From: JAXMBX01 sp046349635 | Lineage (GTDB): Bacteria > Planctomycetota > Planctomycetia > Planctomycetales > Planctomycetaceae | Assembly (NCBI GenBank): GCA_046349635.1 | Contig: JAXMBX010000049.1 | Location: forward strand, 1 to 38,917 | DNA length: 38,917 nt | Reading direction: 5' to 3' | Shown here: positions 1 to 7,804 of the stretch, one piece after another | Numbering within the stretch: the stretch's first letter is position 1 | Layout of the letters: every line of letters begins with the position of its first letter | Notes under the pieces: model-generated | The model's database searches: none | What the model saw: only the letters and a program-made list of their open reading frames with translations | What the model was told of the DNA's origin: nothing | Translations under genes and position numbers: made by a program

Positions 1-427
1 GCGGCCAATAAGGCTCCCCCTGCATGTCTGTCTTCGACAGCTTCGACCAGAAGCGGGCCGCCTCCGCCAGTTCGGTCGCCTGCACGTGATCCGGGTGCGC
101 ATCTTCCCAATATGGGACCACCAGGATCCGGGGGCGCGTCAGGCGAAAAACTTCCGCCAGTTTGCGGCGGGAGTCCAGGTCGTGCATCAGGCTGCGGTTG
201 GGCAGACCCAGGTTCTGACGATAGTCGAGCTTAAGGATCTCCGTCGCGGCCTGGGTCTCTCTCGCCCGGATTTCCGGCGAGCCAAATGGGGTCGGTTCCC
301 CATTCGTCAGGTCGATCACCCCGGTGCGCAACCCCTGTTGCTTGGAGAGGATGAGCAGTCCTCCGGCACTGATTTCGGCATCGTCCGGATGCGGAGCCAC
401 CACCAGCAGATCAAGTTGCGCGGTCAC
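1..427 (-). CDS. bshB1: PIG-L family deacetylase, BshB1-like (partial, 3' end outside window)
   Basis: The first 142 residues of a PIG-L/LmbE zinc-dependent N-deacetylase are visible; the gene runs off the window start. The GTG start at 427 is preceded by AGAGGAAT at good spacing, and the next residues form a Rossmann-like strand leading into HPDDAE, the family zinc-binding motif. A second zinc-ligand region, AHPDH, lies near residue 118. The spacing and the ILKLDYRQNLGLPNRSL-type segment resemble BshB1, which removes the acetyl group from GlcNAc-malate in bacillithiol synthesis. No other bacillithiol gene is in the window, so a general sugar or mycothiol-type deacetylase remains possible. 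A cytoplasmic location is likely because there is no signal peptide. Confidence 0.8.
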   Translation of the reverse strand, partial: MTAQLDLLVVAPHPDDAEISAGGLLILSKQQGLRTGVIDLTNGEPTPFGSPEIRARETQAATEILKLDYRQNLGLPNRSLMHDLDSRRKLAEVFRLTRPRILVVPYWEDAHPDHVQATELAEAARFWSKLSKTDMQGEPYWP

Positions 428-630
428 GGGATTCCTCTGGACAGGATACGTAAAGTCGGTAACATGCCCCCCTCTCATCTCTGACACAAACTCCCTGCAC
501 TGTCAATTCCAGACACATTCCCTCCCGGTCGAATGTCGTTCGGCGAAGGCAATTCGTCTGTTCGGTTCGCATCTCTCTCCACATCCCGCTCGGATCATCC
601 CCGCCGTTTTCTTGTGACAGGAACTCTCTC

Positions 631-984
631 ATGGCTCGTGCCACACTCAGCCTGCTTGCCGGTGGAATTCTCTTGTTCACCGGGTGCGCAATGATGCCCT
701 CTGCGATGAAAAAGCCCGAGGGACACGCCACGGAAGAGACCGCCGCCGGCAAGCGCTATGGCACGGACGATGACAGTACAAGTGGCGATCCGTTTGCGAA
801 CAAGGCGAGAAAAAAGCAGGACGAGGAAGAAGATGCCTCGTTGATGAGCACAGAGGAAAACCCATTTGCCAAATCTCGCCAGGGGGCCAAGCGGTCGAAA
901 GAGTCCGATTTCTTGACGAAAATCCTGGACAGCTTTTCCGATCCGCGCAAGGCGGAAATCAATCGCGATCTGGGAATCGACTGA
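631..984 (+). CDS. small hypothetical lipoprotein
   Basis: A 117-residue protein with a short basic N-terminus, a hydrophobic stretch and a lipobox (LLFTGC, Cys about residue 19), so it should be lipid-anchored outside the cytoplasmic membrane. The mature part is highly charged (Lys/Glu/Asp-rich), contains two ENPFA/DPFAN-like segments, has no enzyme motif and is probably disordered. The start is supported by AGGAA eight bases upstream of the ATG. It stands alone on + and converges on the fumarase gene. I do not recognise a named family. Confidence 0.7.
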   Translation: MARATLSLLAGGILLFTGCAMMPSAMKKPEGHATEETAAGKRYGTDDDSTSGDPFANKARKKQDEEEDASLMSTEENPFAKSRQGAKRSKESDFLTKILDSFSDPRKAEINRDLGID

Positions 985-990
985 TTTTTT

Positions 991-1033
991 CTCCCCTCGC
1001 CCCTTGTGGGAGAGGGGTTGGGGGTGAGGGGTT
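991..1033. repeat. REP-like palindromic intergenic repeat
   Basis: An imperfect inverted repeat of alternating CCCCTC and GAGGGG blocks around TTGTGGGAG lies between the convergent lipoprotein and fumarase genes. Its translated shadow reads NPSPTRGEG, a familiar signature of dispersed repeats in many bacterial genomes. A run of six T precedes it on +, so on - the hairpin is followed by A residues; it may help end transcription from either side. Only one copy is in the window. Confidence 0.55.
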
Positions 1034-1054
1034 GAGTCAAGTACAAACGGTGTG

Positions 1055-2581
1055 CTACTTGAAAACCGGCGCGGCGAATTGCGCCAGCTCCTTGCGGCTG
1101 ACCTCTTCGACATCCTTGTGCAGGCTCTTGCCGTGGCTGTCCATCGTGCAAATCGCCGTGAAACCGTTCACCCGCAGATGCCACATCGCTTCCGGAACTC
1201 CCAGTTCTTCCAGCAGGTCGACACCGGCCACTTCCGTGATGCAGTCCGCGTAGTATTGGGCCGCTCCGCCGATGGCATTGAGATAGACCGCCCCATGTTC
1301 CAATAAACCCTTGAGGGTTTTGGCTCCCATTCCCCCCTTGCCGATGACCGCCCGAATGCCGAACTTCCCGATGATGTCCGCCTGGTACGGTTCCTCGCGG
1401 GCGGACGTCGTGGGACCGGCACCCGTCACCTGCCATTTCCCCTCCGGAGTCTTCACCATCACCGGCCCGCAGTGATAGATGATTTGCCCGTTCAAATCGA
1501 CCGGGGAATCGTGGTGCATCAGATAGTGATGCAGGGCATCCCGTCCGGTATGAACCATGCCGTTGATCACGACCACGTCGCCGACCCGGATGCTGCGGAT
1601 TTTTTCTTCGGTGATCGGAGCTTCGATCACGACTTCCTTACCGGTGAGCTGGAATCCCTCGCCGACGGCCATCTTCTTGATCTCATCGGAATCCCGATAC
1701 TGCCATTTCAGGATCTCGCCGCTCTGGGCATCGAGCACGACCCCCAGCCGGCGGAACGCCCAGCATTCATACGCGACGGACACGAAGAAAGATGCCGGGA
1801 GGCGATTCAAGACCCCCACTTTGCACCCCAGCAGTGTGACGTTTCCACCCCAGCCCATCGTGCCGATCTTCAGCTTGTTCGCATTCTCCACGACGTACTG
1901 TTCAAGTTCCGCCAGTTCCGGAATCGGATTTGAGTCATCGGTACGGCGAAACAGTTGCATCTTGGCTTCTTCATAGCCGCTCGTCCGATCGCCGCCGATG
2001 CAGACTCCCAGATAACCCGCCGAGCACCCCTGCCCCTGGGCCTGATAAACCGCGTGCATCAGGCATTTGCGAACCCCGTCGAGATTCCGGTCGGCCCGTC
2101 CCAGTCCTTCCAGTTCGCACGGCAGCGAATACTGAATATTCTTGTTCTCGCAGCCGCCCCCCTTCAGCAGCAGGCGGACCTCCACTTCCGGCTTCCGATG
2201 TTGATGGAAGTGGATCACCGGCGTTCCCGGACCGATATTATCGCCGCAGTTTTTGCCAGTCAGCGAATCGACGGAGTTAGGACGGAGCTTGCCATTCTTG
2301 GTGGCGCGCGCGATCTGCCGTTTGATTTCCTCTTCCAGCTCAATCTGATCAAAACCGACCGGCGTCTTCACGATGAACGTCGGCATCCCCGTATCCTGGC
2401 AGATCGGACGTTCCCCTTCGCAGGCCATATCCACATTCAACGCAATCGTCTGCAGCGCCAATGAAGAACGGGTCTCCGGCTCTTCGCGGGGGAGCGCGGC
2501 AGCCGTCAGCTTGCGAACGTCTGAAGGGAGGTTCGTGGAGGTTTGGACGATCAGTTGATACAGGCTTTCGGCGAAGGACAT
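1055..2581 (-). CDS. fumA: class I fumarate hydratase (iron-sulfur)
   Basis: A 508-residue single-chain class I fumarase catalysing fumarate + water to malate in the TCA cycle, in the cytoplasm. The N-terminal (alpha-type) half carries the expected 4Fe-4S cysteines: C61 in ICQDTG, C186 eleven residues before the GG of CIGG, and C273 in ECWAFRR. The C-terminal (beta-type) half starts near residue 310 and contains GPTTSAREEPYQ and KGGMGAKT, typical of the family. The start at 2581 has GGAG six bases upstream. It is about 40 residues shorter than E. coli FumA. The related L(+)-tartrate dehydratase is an alternative, but fumarase is the default for a fused gene of this size. Confidence 0.93.
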   Translation of the reverse strand: MSFAESLYQLIVQTSTNLPSDVRKLTAAALPREEPETRSSLALQTIALNVDMACEGERPICQDTGMPTFIVKTPVGFDQIELEEEIKRQIARATKNGKLRPNSVDSLTGKNCGDNIGPGTPVIHFHQHRKPEVEVRLLLKGGGCENKNIQYSLPCELEGLGRADRNLDGVRKCLMHAVYQAQGQGCSAGYLGVCIGGDRTSGYEEAKMQLFRRTDDSNPIPELAELEQYVVENANKLKIGTMGWGGNVTLLGCKVGVLNRLPASFFVSVAYECWAFRRLGVVLDAQSGEILKWQYRDSDEIKKMAVGEGFQLTGKEVVIEAPITEEKIRSIRVGDVVVINGMVHTGRDALHHYLMHHDSPVDLNGQIIYHCGPVMVKTPEGKWQVTGAGPTTSAREEPYQADIIGKFGIRAVIGKGGMGAKTLKGLLEHGAVYLNAIGGAAQYYADCITEVAGVDLLEELGVPEAMWHLRVNGFTAICTMDSHGKSLHKDVEEVSRKELAQFAAPVFK

Positions 2582-2687
2582 GCAGCGCTCCGATTTGGGG
2601 CGAATTGTTTGTCAGAACCTGGAAAATGCGGCAGGCTGGCGGAGGCAGAACGCGAAGAGGAAGCCCCCAGAACGAACCGGATTCGAA

Positions 2688-3104
2688 CTACGACTTCTTG
2701 CGGCTGCTCTTTCCAGAGGGCGCCTCTCCATCATCGGTGGGGCGATCTTTCAACGCCCGCTCGACCGACTCCAGCAGCACGTCCATCGCAAACGGCTTGC
2801 GGAGATAGTCGTCCACTCCGAGCATTTCGGCGTAGGCCTTGTGCCTTCCCCCTTCGTTGGCCGTGATCATGATGACCTTGGGAGGGTTAGGAAGCCCTTT
2901 CAGGTATTCCAGAACGGGAAAGCCACCGAGTTGAGGCATCATCATGTCGGTGATGACCAGGTCCGGATTGTGCGAGGTCGCCAGCTTACGCCCTTCCACT
3001 CCGTTCGGAGCGGCGAGGACGTGGTAACCGACCGATTCCAGAACACTGCGGATCGTCGTCTGGATTTCGCGGTCATCTTCAATCAACAAAATCGTAGCAG
3101 CCAT
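2688..3104 (-). CDS. single-domain response regulator (CheY-like receiver)
   Basis: About 138 residues containing one complete receiver domain: acidic pair in LLIEDD near the N-terminus, phospho-acceptor Asp in VITDMMMP, conserved Thr in MITANEGG and Lys in LRKPF. A short Ser/Lys-rich tail follows with no output domain, so it should act through protein contacts or as a phosphorelay intermediate. I chose the ATG at 3104 because MAATILLIEDD is the usual start of such proteins; the in-frame ATG at 3113 is equally possible, and longer starts add only unconserved sequence. It lies 106 bases upstream of the fumarase gene on the same strand. No partner kinase is in the window. Confidence 0.88.
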   Translation of the reverse strand: MAATILLIEDDREIQTTIRSVLESVGYHVLAAPNGVEGRKLATSHNPDLVITDMMMPQLGGFPVLEYLKGLPNPPKVIMITANEGGRHKAYAEMLGVDDYLRKPFAMDVLLESVERALKDRPTDDGEAPSGKSSRKKS

Positions 3105-3397
3105 TGAGGTCATCCCGGGAATGCGTTGTCCGCGAAGTAAATGCAACTTGAAAAAGACGTTACGAAAGTTCTTCGGCCCGGATTTCATCGTAGTTTTCCC
3201 TCTCCGGAATCTCAAGGGCTGGAGCGGTTTCGAGGATCAGCCCCCCCCTGACAGAGCCTGGTAAACGACGACGGAATTCCGAGTCAGATTCCGAGGTTAC
3301 GGCGCGAAGAAGCACACGTCGGCTCTATTCGCTGCAGGTCACGCAAGGTATTCTGTGAGACTTCCCCCCGAATTCTTCATAAAGGCAGATCGAGCAG

Positions 3398-4687
3398 ATG
3401 ACGATGCGCGCGGACAAACCCCAGGAAGTTTCTCGCCTCAAGGATCTCTCCGCCGAGCAGTGGAAATCTGGAATCGCTGCCTGGCTGGGGTGGCTGTTCG
3501 ACGGCCTCGACATGCACCTCTATACGCTTGTCGCCACACCGTTTGTCGCCGAGCTGCTCCTGCAACCGGATCGGAAGCATCCCGATGTCGGTTATTACAG
3601 CTCCTGGATTCAAGCCGCGTTTCTCATTGGCTGGTCGGTCGGAGGAAGTTTCTTTGGCATCATCGGCGACAGAATCGGACGGATGCGGGCTCTGGTGCTC
3701 ACAATCCTGACGTACGCCTGCTTCACGGGACTTTCATTTTTCGCGCAGACCTGGTGGCATCTCCTGATCTTCCGTTTCATCGCCGCGACCGGGATCGGCG
3801 GCGAGTGGGCCGTCGGTGCGTCACTGCTCTCGGAGACCTGGCCAAGACGTTGGCGTCCCTGGATCGCGGCTGTCCTGCAGTCCGCCGTCAATATCGGTGT
3901 GATCTTCGCCAACGTGGCTGTCATGCTGATGAAAGACCTGCCTCCCCGTTCTGTGTTCCTCGTCGGGGTTGTCCCCGCCTTGCTGGTCCTCTGGATTCGG
4001 CGCGCAGTCCCGGAAACCGAGGCCTGGCATCAGGCCCGGGCCGAGAACCAGAACCAGACCCCCCGCATCCGGGATCTGTTTGGCCCCGCATTGCGGCGCA
4101 CGAGTATCCTGACCATGTCCGTCTGCGCGTTCTCATTAACCGCTCACTGGGCCTACATGTTCTGGTTTCTGCAGCACGTGCGCAACCTTCCCGCTCTGGA
4201 AAGCTGGACCGAGGCACAGCGGACGGAACTCGTCGCCTATGCGATGGGCTGCAACATGGTCGCCTCAATCATCGGGAATTTCCTGGCGGCCGCTGTCGCA
4301 CGGCTTCTCGGATATCGCAAGACCATCGTCCTGTTCTGCCTCGCGTATGGCGGCTGTATTTTCGGAGGCTATTGCGTCCCGCGCAGCCAAGTCGAATTGC
4401 TGTACTGGATCTTCGCTATCGGCACCTGCTCGGGAGTGTTCGGGCTGTTTACGATGTATCTGCCTCCCTTGTTCCCCACCCTGTTGCGCACGACCGGCGC
4501 CGGGTTCTGCTACAACATCGGACGTCTCGTGGCGGCGTTCGGCACGGTCTTCTTCGGCCTGTTTAGTAAAGTGGGAGATTACAGGCTCGCACTTCTCTAT
4601 GCCGGTTTTCTCTTCGTCCCTGCAGCCTTGATTGCGTGTGCGCTTCCCGAACCCGCTGACGAACAGCTTCTTCAACCGGTCGAATAA
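3398..4687 (+). CDS. MFS transporter (metabolite:H+ symporter type)
   Basis: A 429-residue protein with about twelve hydrophobic segments. The first begins with GWLFDGLDMHLYTL, typical of the aromatic-acid/sialate/sugar-acid symporter branch of the major facilitator superfamily; the loop between TM2 and TM3 has GDRIGRMRAL, the MFS signature. It should import an organic acid or similar small molecule across the cytoplasmic membrane; the substrate cannot be read from sequence. Only 12 bases separate it from the downstream NHL-repeat gene, so the two are probably co-transcribed. The shadow frames in this region show no conserved motifs. Confidence 0.87.
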   Translation: MTMRADKPQEVSRLKDLSAEQWKSGIAAWLGWLFDGLDMHLYTLVATPFVAELLLQPDRKHPDVGYYSSWIQAAFLIGWSVGGSFFGIIGDRIGRMRALVLTILTYACFTGLSFFAQTWWHLLIFRFIAATGIGGEWAVGASLLSETWPRRWRPWIAAVLQSAVNIGVIFANVAVMLMKDLPPRSVFLVGVVPALLVLWIRRAVPETEAWHQARAENQNQTPRIRDLFGPALRRTSILTMSVCAFSLTAHWAYMFWFLQHVRNLPALESWTEAQRTELVAYAMGCNMVASIIGNFLAAAVARLLGYRKTIVLFCLAYGGCIFGGYCVPRSQVELLYWIFAIGTCSGVFGLFTMYLPPLFPTLLRTTGAGFCYNIGRLVAAFGTVFFGLFSKVGDYRLALLYAGFLFVPAALIACALPEPADEQLLQPVE

Positions 4688-4699
4688 CTGAGAGTAACA

Positions 4700-5713
4700 A
4701 TGAGATCTTCAACGTCCTCAGATGTTCCGCTTGTCGGAACCGGTGACTGGAAATATTCCGCCCACAGCACTTGGGACCAGCGCCCTGCGGAAATGACCTG
4801 GATGGAAGTGACTGCCGTCGCGACCGATAGTCACAATCGCGTCTTCGTCTTCAATCGCGGTCCGCACCCGGTCATGATTTTCGATGCCGAGGGAAATTTC
4901 CTCTCCAGTTGGGGGGCAGGTCTCTTCGCCCGACCCCATGGCATCACCATCGGTCCGGATGATTCCGTCTACTGCACCGATGACCTCGACCACACCGTCC
5001 GGAAATTCACTCCCGAAGGCCAACTGCTGCTCACTCTGGGAACCAGCGGCAAACCCTCCGCCACTGGAGCCACCAGCGTCGACTTCCGCACCATCGAACG
5101 CGTCGGTGCGCCCTTCCACTTCCCCACGAACGTCGCCCTCTCTTCCTCGGGTGAAATCTACGTCTCCGATGGCTACGGCAATGCCCGCATTCACAAGTTT
5201 TCTCCCGATGGAAAGCTGCTCCTCTCGTGGGGCGAGGTGGGAGCGGCCCCCGGGCAGTTCAAGATTCCTCACGGCATTGCTCTCGATGCGCAGGACCGTG
5301 TCTACGTCGCCGATCGTGAAAACAGTCGCATCCAGGTCTTTTCTCCCGAGGGGAAATTCCTGTCCGAAATGCGCGACATCGCTCGTCCCTGCCAGGTCGC
5401 GTTCGATCCTGCCGGCAATCTGTTCGTGGCGGAGTTGGGATACAAAGCCGGCATGTGGCCGGGGACCGTTCCCCCGACCCCCGATGCCACCGGCGGACGA
5501 GTGAGCATCTACAGTCCCGGCGGAGAACTTCTCAGCCGTTGGGGAGGCGGCGAAAATCCCACCGCGACCGGTGACTTCTTCGCCCCTCACGATCTTTGCA
5601 TTGATCGCCAGGGTGCCATTTATCTCGCGGAGGTCGTCATGTCCGCCGGCGGGAACCGTGGCCTCGTTTCCCCCGACTGCCATACCCTGCAGAAATTCAT
5701 CCCCGTCTCCTGA
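4700..5713 (+). CDS. NHL-repeat beta-propeller protein
   Basis: A 337-residue protein made of about six NHL-type repeats: recurring HGI(T/A)-D-VY-D/AD-N-R-(I/V)-F-(P/D)-G patterns such as PHGITIGPDDSVYCTDD and KIPHGIALDAQDRVYVADRE. This predicts a six-bladed propeller like the peptidyl-alpha-hydroxyglycine amidating-lyase fold. There is no signal peptide, so it may be cytoplasmic. A propeller alone does not prove a lyase; it may be a lactonase-like or binding protein. It follows the MFS gene by 12 bases (RBS-like GAGAG), suggesting work on the imported compound. The secreted esterase gene follows 82 bases later. Confidence 0.8.
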   Translation: MRSSTSSDVPLVGTGDWKYSAHSTWDQRPAEMTWMEVTAVATDSHNRVFVFNRGPHPVMIFDAEGNFLSSWGAGLFARPHGITIGPDDSVYCTDDLDHTVRKFTPEGQLLLTLGTSGKPSATGATSVDFRTIERVGAPFHFPTNVALSSSGEIYVSDGYGNARIHKFSPDGKLLLSWGEVGAAPGQFKIPHGIALDAQDRVYVADRENSRIQVFSPEGKFLSEMRDIARPCQVAFDPAGNLFVAELGYKAGMWPGTVPPTPDATGGRVSIYSPGGELLSRWGGGENPTATGDFFAPHDLCIDRQGAIYLAEVVMSAGGNRGLVSPDCHTLQKFIPVS

Positions 5714-5795
5714 ATCCGTTTGCAATTCGCGGATTCACGATTCACAATCGACTCACGTTATTTCTCGATCGCTGTCTCTCCGCTTGAGGTTCACC

Positions 5796-6722
5796 ATGAG
5801 AATGTTCTCCCTCTCCTGCTTTCTGTTGCTGATCGCAGTTGTCCCGGCTTTTGCCCAGGACGCCAAGAACAAAAACAAGAACAAACAGGAACTCGCGCCG
5901 ACCCATGCGGATGTTTCCTATAACAAGCCCCTCGAAGACAAACTCGACTTCTGGCAGGCCGAAGGTGAAGGTCCTCGTCCCCTGCTCGTGAATATTCATG
6001 GCGGAGGCTGGGTAGGGGGAGACAAGGTGATGTCCACCAAGGCCGTCCAGCAATATCTGGACAAGGGGATCTCGGTCGCCTCGATCAATTACCGCCACAC
6101 GCCTCAGAACCCGCTCCCCGCTCCGGTGCATGATGCCGCCCGGGCCATTCAGTTCCTCCGCTCGAAGGCCGAGGAATGGAACATCAATCCCAATCGGATC
6201 GCCCTGACGGGAGGAAGTGCCGGAGCTTGCACGTCCATGTGGCTGCTCCTGCACGATGACCTCGCCAAACCGGATTCTTCCGATCCGGTCGAGCGTCAAT
6301 CGACCCGTGTCATCGCCGCCGCCGCCGGAGCGGGACAGACGTCCATTGACCCCAAGGTGATCGAACCCTGGCTGGGGCCGATGGTCCTGCAACATCGCAT
6401 GATCAACTACGCCGTCGGTGAAAAGACGATCGACGCAGCCCTGCAGAACTACGATCAGCACAAGGCGCTCTATCTGGAGTTCTCACCGATTAACCACGTC
6501 GATGGAAAAGATCCCCCTCTCTTCATGGCCTACAAGGGGGACATGACTCTCCCTTCCAAGGATGCCGGACATGGAATTCACCACCCCGTCTACGGCGTGA
6601 AGATGAAGGAAAAGGCGGACCAGGCCGGGATGGAATGCCATCTCATCATTCCCGGGCATTCCAAGTCGGAGAAGTACGCCACCGCCGAGGAATTTCTGAT
6701 CGACAAATTGCTGGCTCCGTAA
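5796..6722 (+). CDS. secreted alpha/beta-hydrolase (esterase/lipase, HSL/BD-FAE type)
   Basis: A 308-residue hydrolase with a clear Sec signal peptide (hydrophobic core, then PAFAQ near residue 21). The oxyanion-hole motif HGGGW is near residue 70, the nucleophile elbow GGSAGA places the catalytic Ser at about 141, and a late GHS motif offers the catalytic His. It is expected to split ester bonds outside the cytoplasm. The start at 5796 is supported by TTGAGGT upstream; ATG 5802 is possible. A Lys/Asn-rich stretch follows the signal peptide. The same-strand context (transporter, propeller) suggests a small degradative unit, though the 82-base gap leaves room for its own promoter. Confidence 0.87.
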   Translation: MRMFSLSCFLLLIAVVPAFAQDAKNKNKNKQELAPTHADVSYNKPLEDKLDFWQAEGEGPRPLLVNIHGGGWVGGDKVMSTKAVQQYLDKGISVASINYRHTPQNPLPAPVHDAARAIQFLRSKAEEWNINPNRIALTGGSAGACTSMWLLLHDDLAKPDSSDPVERQSTRVIAAAAGAGQTSIDPKVIEPWLGPMVLQHRMINYAVGEKTIDAALQNYDQHKALYLEFSPINHVDGKDPPLFMAYKGDMTLPSKDAGHGIHHPVYGVKMKEKADQAGMECHLIIPGHSKSEKYATAEEFLIDKLLAP

Positions 6723-6750
6723 GGCTTGAGTCGGCTGCAATTTGTCCATT

Positions 6751-6780
6751 TTGACAGCTCTGGACTGCTCTATTCACGAT
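6751..6780 (+). promoter_or_regulatory. possible sigma-70 type promoter for the rsmH cluster
   Basis: A perfect -35 box TTGACA at 6751-6756 is followed after 18 bases by CACGAT (6775-6780), a weak -10. Its position between the esterase stop and rsmH fits a start for the division/cell-wall cluster with a leader of about 110 bases. The weak -10 keeps confidence low. Confidence 0.35.
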
Positions 6781-6898
6781 TCAGGGATTGGGATACCATC
6801 CCCGCGCCATATTTCGGGGAATTTCCCGTCGTAGGGCGCGTCTGGCTGATCCCCTCTCTGCTCCTTTCTCGTTCGAATCCGGTGCTTCGGCGAATTCC

Positions 6899-7804
6899 AT
6901 GCGCTCACGCGGTTCCTCTTCCGGTGCAAAACACATCCCTGTGTTGCGTCGCGAAGTTCTGCAGGCTCTGGAGTTACAACCGGGAATGAGTGTGGTCGAT
7001 GGAACGGTCGGTGCCGGAGGGCACAGCCGCGACATCCTGGAGAGAATCGGACCGACCGGTTTGCTGATCGGCATTGATCGTGACCCCATGATGTTGGAGT
7101 TCGCCCGGCAAAAACTTGTCGGCGATAACGTGCATCTTGTGCAGAACAGTTATGCGGAACTGGAATCCATCCTGGCTCAACTCGGCATCGCGCAGGTCGA
7201 TCGCATCCTGCTCGACCTGGGGCTCTCCTCCGACCAACTGGCGGACCCCCAGCGAGGCTTCGGCTTTGATGCTCCCGGTTCGCTCGATATGCGGTTCGAC
7301 ACCTCCCAGGGACAACCCGCCTGGGAACTGTTGTCAAAAGCATCAGAAGAAGAACTCGCCGCAATTTTTCAGGAATATGGTGAAGAACGTTTCGCACGCA
7401 GAATCGCCCAAACGATCGTGCAGCAACGGGCAAACAAACCAATCAAAACCGCGGCGGATCTCGTGGCCGTCGTCCATGCCGCCTTGCCTGCCAACGTGGT
7501 CTCACACGCGGACAAGGAACCCGCCACCCGGGTCTTCCAGGCCCTGCGGATCGTCGTCAATCGAGAATTGGAACAGTTGGAGAAAGCATTAGACGGAGTT
7601 CTGTATCGCTGCCTGAATCCGGGGGGACGGGCGGTAATCATCAGTTTTCATTCGTTGGAAGACTTCCGAGTCAAACAATCATTTCGGAATAGCGAACAAT
7701 GGCAGATCCAAACCCCCAAGCCGGTCACAGCAACCCCAGCCGAGGCAAGGGCGAATCCCCGTTCTCGGACAGCCAAGCTGCGGGGAGCGCAAAAAAAGCC
7801 CTGA
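6899..7804 (+). CDS. rsmH: 16S rRNA (cytosine-1402-N4)-methyltransferase RsmH
   Basis: About 301 residues. RsmH (MraW) methylates N4 of C1402 in 16S rRNA with S-adenosylmethionine. Visible marks are HIPVLRREV near the start, the SAM loop DGTVGAGGHS, the acidic GIDRD, LLDLGLSSDQL, and FHSLEDFRVK near the end. The open frame extends up to 6788, but the upstream part is unconserved, so ATG 6899 is preferred although no strong ribosome-binding site is seen. It heads a cluster in the classical dcw order (rsmH, then genes in the ftsL and ftsI places). The last 106 bases overlap the start of the LysM gene in another frame. Confidence 0.93.
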   Translation: MRSRGSSSGAKHIPVLRREVLQALELQPGMSVVDGTVGAGGHSRDILERIGPTGLLIGIDRDPMMLEFARQKLVGDNVHLVQNSYAELESILAQLGIAQVDRILLDLGLSSDQLADPQRGFGFDAPGSLDMRFDTSQGQPAWELLSKASEEELAAIFQEYGEERFARRIAQTIVQQRANKPIKTAADLVAVVHAALPANVVSHADKEPATRVFQALRIVVNRELEQLEKALDGVLYRCLNPGGRAVIISFHSLEDFRVKQSFRNSEQWQIQTPKPVTATPAEARANPRSRTAKLRGAQKKP

